A DNA stretch of 64,000 bases from Pseudonocardia sp. (GCF_025465255.1 NZ_JAODNI010000164.1:52642-116641), one strand, 5' to 3'; numbered from the stretch's first letter, positions 1 to 9,689 are shown. Made by a program: numbers and translations. Notes: generated by a model from the letters alone, not told the origin.

Positions 1-384
1 GTTCGACCGGCCGTCGGTGCCCGGAGTGTCCGAGCTGTCCGTCGTGGTCGTCGTGTCGGTGGCGTCCGCGCTGGTCACGGTGTCCGAGTCGGCCTCGGCC
101 GGGGTGCTGAAGTCCTCCGGCGTCGGGTCGACCTTCTCGCGTACCGCGGCCCGCAGCCAGGTGGTGACGACGCCGTCGGCGATCTCCAGGTCGATCGTCT
201 CCTCGTAGGAGGCGTCGACGACGGTCGCGCGCAGGCCGGAGGTCGTCACGACGACGTCCCCGGTGTCCAGCGCCGACTGCATCTGCTGGGTCTGGGCCGC
301 GGCGCGCTTCTGCTTGCGGCCCGACAGGAAGATCGGGATGAAGAGGAGGAGGATGAGGACGGGGAAGAGCAGGCTGATGTCCAT
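1..384 (-). CDS. yajC: Preprotein translocase subunit YajC (3' end outside window)
   Basis: YajC is the small membrane partner of SecDF in Sec-dependent export. The product begins with Met-Asp-Ile-Ser and has one hydrophobic helix at about residues 4-20, followed by a basic GRKQKR stretch. A conserved middle contains TGDVVVTTSGLRATVV at about residues 46-61. The family is defined by a single N-terminal transmembrane segment followed by this small soluble domain. A Thr/Ser/Asp-rich tail runs off the left edge, so only the first 128 codons are present. It follows ruvB by about 115 nt in the same direction. The ruvCAB-yajC-secD order is common in actinobacteria, so secD probably lies just outside the window. 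Confidence 0.85.
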   Translation of the reverse strand, partial: MDISLLFPVLILLLFIPIFLSGRKQKRAAAQTQQMQSALDTGDVVVTTSGLRATVVDASYEETIDLEIADGVVTTWLRAAVREKVDPTPEDFSTPAEADSDTVTSADATDTTTTTDSSDTPGTDGRSN

Positions 385-499
385 CGTGTCCGGTTTTCTC
401 CGTTCGTGAAGCTCGTCGAGGTGTCGAGTGTGCCAGTCCGCCCGCGCCCCGGTTCCGGCGCGTCCACCGGTATCGCTGCAGGCCGCGGGCCCGTCGCGA

Positions 500-1540
500 T
501 CAGAACAGCGGCGAGACCCCGGGGGTCTCCGGCGGCGGCGTCAGACCGAGGTGCTTCCAGGCCGCCGGCGTCGCGACCCGGCCCCGCGGCGTACGGGCCA
601 GCATCCCGGCCCGTACGAGGTAGGGCTCGCATACCTCTTCGACGGTACCGGGTTCCTCGCCGACTGCCACGGCGAGCGTGGACACACCCACCGGTCCGCC
701 GTGGAAGGACCGCACCAGGGCGCTCAGCACGGCCCGGTCCAGTCGGTCCAGGCCGAGCTCGTCGACGTCGTAGACGGCCAGCGCGTCCCGGGCGACCTGC
801 CGGGTGACGGTCCCGTCGGCGCGTACCTCGGCGAAGTCCCGGACCCGGCGCAGCAGCCGGTTGGCGATGCGGGGCGTGCCCCGCGAGCGGCGGGCGATCT
901 CGGTGCCGCCCTCCGGGTGCAGGTCGACGCCCAGGATGGTGGCCGCGCGCTTGAGCACGAGCTCCAGCTCGTCCGGCTCGTAGAACTCCATGTGCGCGGT
1001 GAAACCGAACCGGTCCCGCAGCGGCCCGGTGAGCGCTCCGGACCGCGTCGTGGCGCCGACCAGTGTGAACGGGGCGATGTCCAGCGGGATCGACGTGGCC
1101 CCGGGACCCTTCCCGACGACGACGTCGACCCGGAAGTCCTCCATCGCGAGGTAGAGCATCTCCTCGGCGGGCCGGGCGATGCGGTGGATCTCGTCGATGA
1201 ACAGGACGTCGCCCGGGAGCAGGTTCGAGAGCATCGCGGCGAGGTCCCCGGCCCGTTCCAGCACGGGCCCGGAGGTGAGCCGGATCGAGGCGCCGAGCTC
1301 CGCGGCGACGATCATCGAGAGGCTGGTCTTGCCCAGCCCGGGCGGGCCGGAGAGCAGGATGTGGTCCGGCGGGTCCCCGCGGCGCCGGGCGCCCTCGAGG
1401 ACCAGCTCCAGCTGCTCCCGCACGCGCGGCTGGCCGATGAACTCGGAGAGCCGGCGCGGGCGCAGCGAGTTCTCGACCTCCAGGTCCTCCGGCACGACCT
1501 CCGGCGAGACGTCCCGCGAGCCGTCGTCCTCCATCGTCAT
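500..1540 (-). CDS. ruvB: Holliday junction branch migration helicase RuvB
   Basis: RuvB is the AAA+ motor that, with RuvA, drives branch migration of Holliday junctions in recombinational repair. The 346-residue product has Walker A GPPGLGKT at 65-72 and Walker B DEIH at 116-119. Sensor-type GATTRSG, the arginine-finger region GPLRDRFG and a C-terminal winged-helix domain follow. I chose the ATG at 1540 because GAGG lies 5 nt upstream; a second ATG two codons later is possible. Longer upstream reading lies inside ruvA and is not expected to be translated. The start is 7 nt after the ruvA stop, so the two genes are co-transcribed. Length is normal for the family. Confidence 0.97.
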   Translation of the reverse strand: MTMEDDGSRDVSPEVVPEDLEVENSLRPRRLSEFIGQPRVREQLELVLEGARRRGDPPDHILLSGPPGLGKTSLSMIVAAELGASIRLTSGPVLERAGDLAAMLSNLLPGDVLFIDEIHRIARPAEEMLYLAMEDFRVDVVVGKGPGATSIPLDIAPFTLVGATTRSGALTGPLRDRFGFTAHMEFYEPDELELVLKRAATILGVDLHPEGGTEIARRSRGTPRIANRLLRRVRDFAEVRADGTVTRQVARDALAVYDVDELGLDRLDRAVLSALVRSFHGGPVGVSTLAVAVGEEPGTVEEVCEPYLVRAGMLARTPRGRVATPAAWKHLGLTPPPETPGVSPLF

Positions 1541-1547
1541 CGCCACC

Positions 1548-2156
1548 TCACCGTGAGCGGCCCAGGCTCGACAGCGCGGACCGCAGGAGCTCGGCGGCGG
1601 CCGCGTCCGGAGACTGCGCCAGCACCGCGTCGACGGCCTGCTCGGCCGGCCGGGCGGTGAACCCGAGCCCGACGAGCGCCTCGACGACCTGTTCGCGCGT
1701 GCCACCGGCACCCGTGGCGGCCGGCGCGGCAGCGGCCCCGACCGGCACCGGCGACGGCGCGGCGACCTTGTCCCGCAGCTCCACCACCAGGCGTTCCGCG
1801 CTCTTCTTCCCGACGCCCGGGATGCGCTGCAGGGTCGTGAGGTCCCCGTCCGCGAGGGCCCGCCGCAGAGTGTCCGGCTCCAGGACCGCGATGGTGGCCA
1901 TGGCGAGCCGCGGGCCGATCCCGCTCACCGTCTGGACCAGCAGGAACAGCTCCCGCTCGTCGGCGTCCGCGAAACCGAACAGGGTCAGCGAGTCCTCGCG
2001 CACGATCAGGGTGGTGGCCAGCCGGGACTCGACGCCCCGCCGCAGCCCCGCCAGCGTGCCGGGCGTGGCGTGCACGGCCAGGCCGACCCCGCCGACCTCC
2101 ACCACCGCGTGGTCCAGCCCGATCTCGAGAACGGGACCCCGCACCGACGCGATCAA
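1548..2156 (-). CDS. ruvA: Holliday junction DNA-binding subunit RuvA
   Basis: RuvA binds the four-way junction as a tetramer and loads RuvB. The 202-residue product starts [23 protein letters not shown], the typical OB-fold domain. Helix-hairpin-helix motifs follow, seen as [14 protein letters not shown] and [17 protein letters not shown]. An Ala-rich flexible linker leads to a C-terminal RuvB-binding domain with EALVGLGF. Length is typical. A LexA-type palindrome lies 25-40 bp upstream of the start, so the ruvAB pair is probably SOS-induced. It is separated from ruvC by 158 nt and therefore may have its own promoter. Confidence 0.96.
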   Translation of the reverse strand: MIASVRGPVLEIGLDHAVVEVGGVGLAVHATPGTLAGLRRGVESRLATTLIVREDSLTLFGFADADERELFLLVQTVSGIGPRLAMATIAVLEPDTLRRALADGDLTTLQRIPGVGKKSAERLVVELRDKVAAPSPVPVGAAAAPAATGAGGTREQVVEALVGLGFTARPAEQAVDAVLAQSPDAAAAELLRSALSSLGRSR

Positions 2157-2179
2157 CTCTTCTACCCCCGCCTGTCGCT

Positions 2180-2195
2180 ACGAACAGTAGTTCGA
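2180..2195. promoter_or_regulatory. LexA/SOS box upstream of ruvAB
   Basis: The sequence ACGAACAGTAGTTCGA is a palindrome of CGAAC and GTTCG arms separated by four bases. It matches the LexA site known for Bacillus and actinobacteria (CGAAC-N4-GTTCG). It sits 25-40 bp before the ruvA start codon, where it would overlap a promoter. ruvA and ruvB are established SOS genes, so function is likely. ruvC upstream shows no equally good site. Confidence 0.8.
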
Positions 2196-2314
2196 GGCCG
2201 GAGGCTACCGGGCGGGTCCGACAGTCCCGCAGCCGCCACGCCGCCCGAGGAGGGGCCTGAACGACTCCACGCGCAGTAGGGCCGAGTCGCTCAGCGCCCT
2301 CCCCTGGGTGCGGG

Positions 2315-2905
2315 TCAGCCGCGGGCCCGCGCGGCCTCGGCGAGCCGTTCCTTCTGCGCCGCCGCGAGCCGCGCCTTGTGCGCCTTGGCGAACTCCGCCG
2401 CCCGCGCCTCCGCCTCGGCCATCCGGCTGATCATGGGCGCCCGCCAGCAGTGGCAGATCGCGAGCGCGAGCGCGTCCGCGGCGTCCGCGGGCCGCGGGGC
2501 CTCGGCGAGCCGCAGCAGGCGGGTGACCATGGCGGTGACCTGGTGCTTGTCCGCGCGACCCTCCCCGGTGACGGCGGCCTTGACCTCGCTCGGGGTGTGG
2601 AACGCGACGGGCAGCCCCGCCCGGGCGGCGACGAGCGCCACCACCCCGCTCGCCTGGGCCGTGCCCATCACAGTGCGGACGTTGTGCTGGCTGAAGACCC
2701 GCTCGATCGCGACGACGTCCGGGCGGTGCCGGGCGATCCAGCGATCCACCTCGTCCGCCACCCCGAGCAGCCGCTGGTCGATCGACAGCTCGGTCCCGGT
2801 CCTGGCCACGCCGACGTCGACGCAGGTCACGGCGCGTCCGACGCCGCCGTCGACGACGCCCAGACCGCAGCGCGTGAGCCCCGGGTCGACTCCGAGCACC
2901 CGCAC
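2315..2905 (-). CDS. ruvC: Holliday junction resolvase RuvC
   Basis: RuvC is the endonuclease that cleaves Holliday junctions bound by RuvAB. The product of 196 residues starts [19 protein letters not shown], carrying the first catalytic Asp in DPG. VAIERVF supplies the Glu, and [12 protein letters not shown] supplies the C-terminal acidic residues of the RNase H-like fold. I chose the GTG at 2905 because GGGGGAG stands 6 nt before it and because the family starts directly at this strand. ATG 2911 and GTG 2950 are in frame but would add an atypical N-terminus. The C-terminal tail rich in Ala, Glu, Lys and Arg ([18 protein letters not shown]) is longer than in E. coli but common in actinobacteria. 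Confidence 0.93.
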   Translation of the reverse strand: MRVLGVDPGLTRCGLGVVDGGVGRAVTCVDVGVARTGTELSIDQRLLGVADEVDRWIARHRPDVVAIERVFSQHNVRTVMGTAQASGVVALVAARAGLPVAFHTPSEVKAAVTGEGRADKHQVTAMVTRLLRLAEAPRPADAADALALAICHCWRAPMISRMAEAEARAAEFAKAHKARLAAAQKERLAEAARARG

Positions 2906-3080
2906 CAGCATCTCCCCCGTCGCTCGCCGGCCGTCCTCGCCGACCGTCACCGGAACGCTACCGCCCGGCTCCCCCGCATCCGCGTCGTGGCGCGCCGCCC
3001 ACCGCGAACGGGCGCCTGCTCGGCGTCGACGCGGACGGCCCGTTCGCGGGGCCGGGTAACTCTCGCGGAGGATCGGAGGA

Positions 3081-3486
3081 GTGCAGATCGAGATCGTCGC
3101 ACTCGTGGCCTCGCCGGGCCACGCGTTCGAGGGCCGCCCCGCGGACGGCCCGCGCCCCGATCCCGAGGACCCGCGGCGGGAGCGGATCGAGGTGCGCGCC
3201 GGGCTCGGCGTCGTCGGGGACCGGTACTACGGCCACGCCGACCCTGGACACCGGCGACGGCCCGGTCCGGTTCCGCGCCCACCGGCCCGCGAACCCGTGC
3301 CGGTGGATGGACGTCGTCCTCGCGCCGGGTGCGTTCAAGGCCCTCCGGGGGCGCGGCGGGGTGCGGTGCGAACCGCTCTCGGACGGCCGGCTCCGCACGG
3401 GCCCGGCGGAGCTGACCGTCGTCCGGGCGCAGGCCACCCGGGAACCCACCGATCAGTGCGCGGCGTCGTCCCAGCTGCGGCCGTAG
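3081..3486 (+). pseudogene. Decayed MOSC-domain protein with internal deletion and frameshift
   Basis: MOSC domains bind molybdenum-cofactor sulfur and occur in YiiM/MoaB-type detoxification proteins. The first 54 codons, from GTG 3081, read [16 protein letters not shown] and then [18 protein letters not shown], a recognisable MOSC start. The frame then shifts. From 3244 the +1 frame reads LDTGDGPVRFRAHRPANPC, WMDVVLAPGAFKALRGRGG and VRCEPLSDGRLRTGPAELTV, the usual C-terminal half. The roughly 40-60 residues that normally join these parts are missing, so this is a deletion at about 3240-3245 rather than a single-base error. A good Shine-Dalgarno (GGAGGA, 8 nt before GTG) survives. The 3' end overlaps the polA stop on the opposite strand. 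Not expected to make active protein. Confidence 0.75.
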
Positions 3487-6266
3487 CCCACGGACACCTC
3501 GAGCGGCACGGACATCTCGTGGGCGGCACCCATCTCCCGCCGCACCAGCGTCTCCACGGCCTCCTGCTCGCCGTCGGCCACCTCGAGCACCAGCTCGTCG
3601 TGCACCTGCAGCAGGATCCGGCTCCGCAGGCCCTCGGCGGCCAGCGCCCGGTGCACGTTCAGCATCGCGACCTTGATGATGTCCGCCGCGCTGCCCTGGA
3701 TCGGGGCGTTGAGCGCCATCCGCTCGGCCATCTCGCGTCGCTGCCGGTTGTCGCTGGTGAGGTCCGGCAGGTAGCGGCGGCGGCCGAGCATCGTCTCGGT
3801 GTAGCCCTCCTTGCGGGCCACCTCGACGATCGAACGGAGGTAGTCCCGCACGCCGCCGAACGTCTCGAAGTAGTCGTCCATGAGGCCCTTGGCCTCCTCG
3901 GTCGAGATGCGCAGCTGCCCGGACAAGCCGAACGCCGAGAGGCCGTAGGCCAGGCCGTAGTTCATCGCCTTGATCTTGGCGCGCTGTTCCGGCGTGACGT
4001 CCGCGGCGTCGACGCCGAAGACCCTCGACGCCGTCTCCGAGTGGAAGTCCCGCTTCGAGTTGAACGCCTCGATCAGGGCGGCGTCCTCGGAGAGGTGGGC
4101 CATGATCCGCATCTCGATCTGGCTGTAGTCCGCGGTCATGAGCTGCCCGTAGCCCTCGCCGACCACGAACGTCTCCCGGATCCGGCGGCCCGCGGCCGTG
4201 CGGATCGGGACGTTCTGCAGGTTCGGGTCCGTGCTGGAGAGCCGGCCCGTCGCCGCGATCGTCTGGCTGTAGGTCGTGTGGATCCGGCCGTCCGGCGCGA
4301 TCGACTTCAGCAACCCGTCGACCGTGACCTTGAGCCGGGTGGCGTCCCGGTGCTGCAGCAGATGCTGCAGGAACGGGTGCTCGGTCTGCTCGAAGAGGCT
4401 CTGCAGCGAGTCCGCGTCCGTGGTGTAGCCGGTCTTGGTGCGCTTGGTCTTCGGCATGTTCAGCTCGTCGAACAGCACGACCTGCAGCTGCTTGGGCGAG
4501 CCGAGGTTGATCTCCTTGCCGATCACCGAGTAGGCGTCCTGGGCGGCCTGCCTCACCTGCGAGGCGAACTCGACCTCCTGGGACTCCAGCAGGTCCCGGT
4601 CCACGGCGATGCCCGCGGTCTCCAGGTCCGCCAGCACGAACGCGAGCGGCAGCTCCAGCCCGGCGAGCAGCTCGGTGCCGTGCCGCTCCGCCAGCTCCGT
4701 GTCCAGCGCGTCCGCCAGCTCGGCCACCGCCGAGGCCGCCACCATCTGCTCCTCGGCGAACTGGGCGTCCGCCTCCTCCTCGCCCCCGAGCAGGGACAGC
4801 TGACCGTCGGCGGTCTCGCCCTCCTGCCGCAGCTCCCGGCGCAGGTAGCGCAACGCCAGGTCCGCGAGGTCGAAGCTGCGCTGCCCCGGCCGGGCCAGGT
4901 AGGCGGCGAGCGCGGTGTCGCTGGTGAGCCCGGCGAGCGACCAGCCGCGGGCCCGAAGTGCGTGCAGGGACGCCTTGACGTCGTGCACCGCCTTCGGGAC
5001 CGACGCGTCCGCGAGCCACTCCCCCAGTGCCGCCTCGTCGTCCGGCAGCAGGTTCTCCAGCGCGACGTAACCGGCCTGCGGCACGCCGGCCTGGGCGCCG
5101 CCGGCGCGGGCCTCCAGGCTCGGCTCGCCCGTGGCGAGGCCGATGCCGCTGATGTCCCGCTCGGTGATCCCGCCGGTCAGCCCGGAGAACGACAGTCCGA
5201 CCCGGCGGCCGTCCCGCGCGTTCTCGTCCAGCCAGGCCCGCAGGTCGCCGGCCGCGATCGCACCGCCCTGCACCGAGAAGCCCTCGTCCGCCTCGGGCTC
5301 GGCGCTCTGCAGTGTCGCGAACAGGCGCTCGCGCAGGACCCGGAACTCCAGCTCGTCGAACAGGCGGTGCACGGCGTCCCGGTCCCAGGGCCGGACCTCG
5401 AGCTCCTCCGGCACGGAGTGCAGCGGCACGTCCCGCACCAGCTCGGTGAGCTGGCGGTTGAGCAGCACGTTCGCCAGGTTCGCGCGCAGCGCGTCCCCCG
5501 CCTTGCCCTTGACCTCGTCCACCCGATCCGTGAGCTCCGCGAGCGAGCCGAACTCGCGCACCCACTTCGCGGCGGTCTTCTCCCCGACACCGGGGATGCT
5601 CGGAAGGTTGTCGCTGGGGTCCCCGCGCAGGGCCGCGAAGTCCGGGTACTGCGCGGGCGTGAGCCCGTACCGCGCGTCGACCTCCGCCGGGTCGATCCGG
5701 CCCAGGTCCGACACCCCGCGCTTCGGGTAGAGCACCGTCACGTCGTCCGTGACCAGCTGGAACGCGTCCCGGTCCCCGGTGGTGATGAGAGTGTGGAAGC
5801 CGCTCGCCTCCGCCTGCGTGGCGAGGGTGGCGATCACGTCGTCCGCCTCGTAGTTCTCCACCGCGAAGAACGGGATGGCCAGCGCCGTGAGGACCTCCTT
5901 GATGAGGTCCACCTGGCCGCGGAAGTCCTCCGGCGTCGTCGTCCGGTTCGCCTTGTACTCGGTGTAGCGCTCCGAGCGGAAGGTCTTGCGGGAGACGTCG
6001 AACGCCACGGCGAGGTGCGTGGGCTGCTCGTCCCGGAGCAGGTTGATGAGCATCGACGTGAAGCCGTAGACGGCGTTCGTGGTCTGCCCCGTGCCCGTGC
6101 GGAAGTTCTCCACGGGCAGCGCGAAGAACGCCCGGTAGGCGAGCGAGTGCCCGTCGAGCAGCAGCAGGCGCTTGCCGGGCGGCGGGGCGGCGGGCTTCGC
6201 GGCCGCCTTGGCGGGCGTCTTCTTCGCTGGCGCCTTGGTGGCTGGGGTCTTCGTGGCGGGGCTCAT
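3453..6266 (-). CDS. polA: DNA polymerase I
   Basis: Pol I fills gaps and removes RNA primers in replication and repair. The 937-residue product begins MSPATKTPATKAPAKKTPAK, a lysine/alanine/proline tail. A 5'-nuclease domain follows (LLLLDGHSLAYRAFFALP, ALRGDPSDNLPSIPGVGEKTA), then a degenerate 3'-5' exonuclease region. The polymerase domain carries motif A (DYSQIEMRIMAHLSED), motif B (KAMNYGLAYGLSAFG) and motif C (LLQVHDELVLEV). The exonuclease acidic residues look lost, as is usual in actinobacterial PolA. I chose ATG 6266 because the upstream extension to 6356 looks non-coding; the Shine-Dalgarno is weak. The 3' end overlaps the tail of a MOSC pseudogene on the other strand. Confidence 0.96.
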   Translation of the reverse strand: MSPATKTPATKAPAKKTPAKAAAKPAAPPPGKRLLLLDGHSLAYRAFFALPVENFRTGTGQTTNAVYGFTSMLINLLRDEQPTHLAVAFDVSRKTFRSERYTEYKANRTTTPEDFRGQVDLIKEVLTALAIPFFAVENYEADDVIATLATQAEASGFHTLITTGDRDAFQLVTDDVTVLYPKRGVSDLGRIDPAEVDARYGLTPAQYPDFAALRGDPSDNLPSIPGVGEKTAAKWVREFGSLAELTDRVDEVKGKAGDALRANLANVLLNRQLTELVRDVPLHSVPEELEVRPWDRDAVHRLFDELEFRVLRERLFATLQSAEPEADEGFSVQGGAIAAGDLRAWLDENARDGRRVGLSFSGLTGGITERDISGIGLATGEPSLEARAGGAQAGVPQAGYVALENLLPDDEAALGEWLADASVPKAVHDVKASLHALRARGWSLAGLTSDTALAAYLARPGQRSFDLADLALRYLRRELRQEGETADGQLSLLGGEEEADAQFAEEQMVAASAVAELADALDTELAERHGTELLAGLELPLAFVLADLETAGIAVDRDLLESQEVEFASQVRQAAQDAYSVIGKEINLGSPKQLQVVLFDELNMPKTKRTKTGYTTDADSLQSLFEQTEHPFLQHLLQHRDATRLKVTVDGLLKSIAPDGRIHTTYSQTIAATGRLSSTDPNLQNVPIRTAAGRRIRETFVVGEGYGQLMTADYSQIEMRIMAHLSEDAALIEAFNSKRDFHSETASRVFGVDAADVTPEQRAKIKAMNYGLAYGLSAFGLSGQLRISTEEAKGLMDDYFETFGGVRDYLRSIVEVARKEGYTETMLGRRRYLPDLTSDNRQRREMAERMALNAPIQGSAADIIKVAMLNVHRALAAEGLRSRILLQVHDELVLEVADGEQEAVETLVRREMGAAHEMSVPLEVSVGYGRSWDDAAH

Positions 6267-6334
6267 CAGGGGCGAGTCTAGAACCGACCCCCGACAGTTC
6301 CGGTCGGGCGACCCCTTCACCCCACCCCGGATCG

Positions 6335-6383
6335 CACGAACGGCACTTCCGCTCACCAGGTATGAGAGAAAGTGCCGTTCGTG
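6335..6383. repeat. 14-bp inverted repeat between polA and the yebC-type gene
   Basis: The arms at 6335-6348 and 6370-6383 are perfect reverse complements (CACGAACGGCACTT and its complement) separated by 21 nt. The element lies just downstream of the yebC-type stop codon and upstream of polA. It could act as a terminator or a dispersed intergenic palindrome. The core GGCACTTCCG of the left half recurs in the palindrome at 8048-8137. Confidence 0.7.
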
Positions 6384-6398
6384 AAGATCTGCGGAGGG

Positions 6399-7148
6399 TC
6401 AGCCGACCTCGGCCATGACCTCGTCGGACACGTCGAAGTTCGAGTAGACGTTCTGGACCTCGTCGCTGTCCTCGAGCGCGTCGATCAGCTTGAAGACCTT
6501 CTTGGCGCCCTCGGCGTCCAGCTCGATCTGCATCGAGGGCAGGAAGGTCGGGTCCGCGGAGTCGTAGTCGATCCCGGCCTCCTGCAGCGCGGTGCGCACG
6601 GCGACCAGGTCCGTGGCCTCGGCGACGACCTCGAAGCTCTCGCCCAGGTCGTTGACCTCCTCGGCACCGGCGTCGAGCACCGCGAGCAGCACGTCGTCCT
6701 CGGTCAGCCCGGCCTTCGGCAGTACGACGACGCCCTTGCGGGTGAACAGGTACGCGACGGACCCGGGGTCCGCCATCGCACCGCCGTTGCGGGTCATCGC
6801 CGTGCGGACCTCGGTGGCCGCGCGGTTGCGGTTGTCCGTGAGGCACTCGATGAGCATCGCGACGCCGTTGGGGCCGTAGCCCTCGTACGTGATCGTCTCG
6901 TAGTTGGCGCCGCCGCCGTCCGCACCGGAGCCGCGCTTGACGGCGCGGTCGATGTAGTCGTTCGGCACCGAGCTCTTCTTCGCCTTCTGGATGGCGTCGT
7001 AGAGCGTCGGGTTGCCGTCGGGGTCACCACCGCCGGTCCTGGCCGCGACCTCGATGTTCTTGATGAGCTTCGCGAACATCTTGCCGCGCCGGGCGTCGAT
7101 GACGGCCTTCTTGTGCTTCGTCGTCGCCCATTTGGAGTGGCCACTCAT
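6399..7148 (-). CDS. yebC: YebC/PmpR family DNA-binding regulator or translation factor
   Basis: YebC-family proteins (TACO1) were described as transcription regulators, and some members help ribosomes through proline-rich stretches. The 249-residue product begins [28 protein letters not shown], the family signature. It continues with [19 protein letters not shown], the [18 protein letters not shown] segment and an acidic C-terminal domain. Length is normal. It lies between pdxT and ruvC/polA on the same strand, the usual pdxT-yebC-ruvC neighbourhood. A 175-nt gap to pdxT contains no evident gene. Confidence 0.95.
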   Translation of the reverse strand: MSGHSKWATTKHKKAVIDARRGKMFAKLIKNIEVAARTGGGDPDGNPTLYDAIQKAKKSSVPNDYIDRAVKRGSGADGGGANYETITYEGYGPNGVAMLIECLTDNRNRAATEVRTAMTRNGGAMADPGSVAYLFTRKGVVVLPKAGLTEDDVLLAVLDAGAEEVNDLGESFEVVAEATDLVAVRTALQEAGIDYDSADPTFLPSMQIELDAEGAKKVFKLIDALEDSDEVQNVYSNFDVSDEVMAEVG

Positions 7149-7322
7149 CGGCTGCCCCGTCCCTCCTGCTGGTCAGTACCGCCCGGCCGGCGACGTCGGT
7201 GTCCCACGGCGGGCACGCAGGCGCCCGCGCGGGAGTCGCGCGGCGGCCTGCCAGATCTCGTCCATGCTACCGACGGCGGCGCCGGTGCGGCCCCCGCCCC
7301 GCATCCCGCACCCGGGCCCTCA

Positions 7323-7973
7323 TCAGGCCCGACGATGTCGGACGGCCGCGCGGACGATCTCGGCGAACAGCGCGTGCACCCGGCCGTCCCCGGTCAGCTC
7401 CGGGTGGAAGGCCGTCGCCAGCACGTTTCCCTGCCGCACCGCCACCGCGCGGCCCGCCGCGGCGCCCGGGTCCTGGCCCTCGCTCCCGACGGACGGGACG
7501 GAGGCGAGCACCTCGACGTCCGCGCCGGCCTTCTCCACCCACGGCGCCCGGATGAACACGGCGCGCACGGGGCCGCCCTCGACCCCGACGACGTCCAGGT
7601 CCGACTCGAACGAGTCCACCTGGCGGCCGAAGGCGTTGCGCCGCACGACGACGTCCAGGCCGCCGAGCTGCTTCTGGTCCGGCCGGCCGTCGAGCACCTC
7701 GGAGGCCAGCAGGATCATCCCGGCGCACGATCCGTAGGCCGGCATCCCGCCGGCGATCCGGGCCCGCAGCGGTTCGAGCAGGTCGAAGACGCCGAGCAGC
7801 CGGCTCATCGTGGTCGACTCCCCGCCCGGGATCACCAGCCCGTCGACGGACTCGATCTCCGACGCGCGGCGCACGGGGACCGCCCGCATGCCGGACGCCC
7901 GGAGGGCGGCGAGGTGCTCACGGACGTCGCCCTGGAGGGCGAGGACACCGACGGTCGGGCCGGACTCGATCAC
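7323..7973 (-). CDS. pdxT: Pyridoxal 5'-phosphate synthase glutaminase subunit PdxT
   Basis: PdxT hydrolyses glutamine and channels ammonia to PdxS for de novo vitamin B6 synthesis. The 216-residue product has the class I amidotransferase landmarks: [13 protein letters not shown] near the N-terminus, [16 protein letters not shown] at about 46-61, nucleophile Cys in [11 protein letters not shown] at about residue 83, and a C-terminal His-Pro-Glu in [12 protein letters not shown]. It starts at a GTG with GGAAG a few bases upstream. Its partner pdxS is about 13.5 kb away on the same strand; in M. tuberculosis the two are separated by one gene. The lack of a nearby partner gene does not affect the catalytic call. 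Confidence 0.95.
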   Translation of the reverse strand: MIESGPTVGVLALQGDVREHLAALRASGMRAVPVRRASEIESVDGLVIPGGESTTMSRLLGVFDLLEPLRARIAGGMPAYGSCAGMILLASEVLDGRPDQKQLGGLDVVVRRNAFGRQVDSFESDLDVVGVEGGPVRAVFIRAPWVEKAGADVEVLASVPSVGSEGQDPGAAAGRAVAVRQGNVLATAFHPELTGDGRVHALFAEIVRAAVRHRRA

Positions 7974-8047
7974 GGCTTCCAGGATAGTCCGTGACGGCGT
8001 TCACCCAGGTGGCGCACACGGCTCATGAGGGGCACCGACCTCCGATC

Positions 8048-8137
8048 CCCGCGAGTCGGCACTTCCGGTCGTCCGGGTGTGCGATGCCGGGCGGCCGGCA
8101 CGTGAGATTCGGACGCCCAGAAACGCCGACTCGCGGG
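8048..8137. repeat. 13-bp inverted repeat downstream of malic enzyme
   Basis: The arms CCCGCGAGTCGGC (8048-8060) and its exact complement (8125-8137) flank 64 nt. The right arm ends 3 nt before the malic enzyme stop at 8141, so this may be its terminator. The left arm continues as GGCACTTCCGG, a core shared with the 6335 element. Arm fragments such as CGCGAGTCGG and GACTCGCGGG also occur in other gaps of this window (about 13632, 19600, 47459), suggesting a dispersed palindromic family. Confidence 0.65.
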
Positions 8138-8140
8138 TCG

Positions 8141-9550
8141 TCAGAGCCCGGCGACGACCTCGCCGGCCGCGGCGGCCTCCTGCGCGGCCTGCCGTACGGC
8201 CTCGGCGACGGCGGGGGCGACGCTGGAGTCGAAGACGCTCGGGACGATGAAGGACGGGTTCGGCTCCGCCACGACGTTCGCGATCGCGGCGGAGGCCGCG
8301 AGCAGCATCCGGTCCGTGATGTCGTGCGCGCCGGAGTCCAGCAGACCGCGGAAGATGCCGGGGAACGCGAGGACGTTGTTGATCTGGTTCGGGTAGTCCG
8401 AGCGGCCCGTCGCGACCACCGCGGCGTGGTGCTGCGCGATCGACGGGTCGATCTCCGGGTCCGGGTTGGCCAGGGCGAAGATGATCGCGTCGTCGTTCAT
8501 CGTCGCGGCCTCCGCGGCCCCGAACAGGTTCGGCGCCGACACCCCGATGAACACGTCCGCGCCGACGAGCGCGTCCGCGAGGCTGCCCCGCTTGCCGGAG
8601 ATGTTGGTGTGCGAGGCGATCGAGGTGAGGTTGTCGTCCAGGCCGGGGCGGCCCTCGTGCACGATCCCGTCGAGGTCGACGGCGAGCACGTCGCCCGGCT
8701 TCTCCGACTGCAGCAGCCGGATGATCGCCGACCCTGCCGCGCCGACGCCGCAGACCACGATCGTGCTGTCCGCGAAGTCCTTGCCGACCACGCGCAGCGC
8801 GTTGCGCAGCGCGCCGAGGACGACGACGGCGGTGCCGTGCTGGTCGTCGTGGAAGACCGGGATGTCCAGCAGGTCCCGCAGCCGGCGCTCGATCTCGAAG
8901 CAGCGCGGCGCGGCGATGTCCTCCAGGTTGATGCCGCCGTAGGCCGGGGCGATCACCTGGACCGTGCGGATGATCTCCTCCGTGTCCTGGGTGTCCAGGG
9001 CGACCGGCCAGGCGTCCACGTTGGCGAAGCGCTTGAACAGCGCCGCCTTGCCCTCCATGACCGGCATCGACGCGGCCGCGCCCAGGTTGCCCAGGCCGAG
9101 CACCGCGGACCCGTCGGTGACGACGGCGACCGTGTTGCGCTTGATCGTCAGGCGCCGCGCGTCCGCCGGGTTGGCCGCGATCGCCTGGCAGACCCGGGCG
9201 ACGCCGGGGGTGTAGGCGCGGGACAGGTCGTCCCGGTTGCGGAGGCTGACCTTCGACTGGATCTCGATCTTGCCGCCGAGGTGGACCAGGAAGGTGCGGT
9301 CGGAGACCTTGCGGACGGTGACCCCGTCGAGCGCGCCGAGCGCGGCGGTGATCTCCGTGGCGTGATCCTCGTTCAGGGCGTTGCAGCTGATGTCGACGAC
9401 GATCGAGTCGGTGTGGGACTCGACGACGTCGAAAGCGGTGACGACGCCGCCGACGCGGCCGACCGCGACCGCGAGATCCCCCGCGGCGCTGGCGGAGGAG
9501 GGCGCCTGAACGCGCACGATGATGGCGTAACCGGGACCGGGAATGGGCAC
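8141..9550 (-). CDS. NAD(P)-dependent malic enzyme with N-terminal ACT domain
   Basis: Malic enzyme decarboxylates malate to pyruvate and supplies NAD(P)H. The 469-residue product starts [17 protein letters not shown]. Residues about 8-95 look like an ACT domain ([19 protein letters not shown]), which usually binds an amino-acid or other effector. The catalytic part has [14 protein letters not shown] with the active Tyr, [15 protein letters not shown] with the nucleotide loop and Lys region, [16 protein letters not shown] with metal ligands, [11 protein letters not shown] and ALANPDPEI. The GTG at 9550 is the first start that keeps only the ACT domain; longer reading into 9988 overlaps the divergent EF-G2 gene. 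The Shine-Dalgarno is weak. Confidence 0.93.
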   Translation of the reverse strand: MPIPGPGYAIIVRVQAPSSASAAGDLAVAVGRVGGVVTAFDVVESHTDSIVVDISCNALNEDHATEITAALGALDGVTVRKVSDRTFLVHLGGKIEIQSKVSLRNRDDLSRAYTPGVARVCQAIAANPADARRLTIKRNTVAVVTDGSAVLGLGNLGAAASMPVMEGKAALFKRFANVDAWPVALDTQDTEEIIRTVQVIAPAYGGINLEDIAAPRCFEIERRLRDLLDIPVFHDDQHGTAVVVLGALRNALRVVGKDFADSTIVVCGVGAAGSAIIRLLQSEKPGDVLAVDLDGIVHEGRPGLDDNLTSIASHTNISGKRGSLADALVGADVFIGVSAPNLFGAAEAATMNDDAIIFALANPDPEIDPSIAQHHAAVVATGRSDYPNQINNVLAFPGIFRGLLDSGAHDITDRMLLAASAAIANVVAEPNPSFIVPSVFDSSVAPAVAEAVRQAAQEAAAAGEVVAGL

Positions 9551-9689
9551 GGCGGACGACCCTACTCGCGGTCCGTCACCCGCCTGCATCACACGGGAGA
9601 CTTGTGTACGAGCCCCAAGAGGAGTGGACTTCGTCACAACCACGTCCCACGACGCGGTGGGCGTGCGGGACTCGCGGAGGTGGTCCCCG

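Noticed and set aside
2315..2950. Longer RuvC start at 2950
   Set aside because: The 45-nt extension lacks a Shine-Dalgarno and similarity, while GTG 2905 has GGGGGAG at 6 nt and gives the normal N-terminus.
3081..6281. 1066-codon plus-strand frame opposite polA
   Set aside because: Only its first 54 codons resemble a protein (MOSC). The rest is antisense to polA and lacks any domain.
2947..6846. Very long open frame of 1299 codons over polA
   Set aside because: It is read in another frame of the same strand as polA and is Arg/Gly/Pro-rich without motifs. In this GC-rich DNA, shadow frames of real genes stay open.
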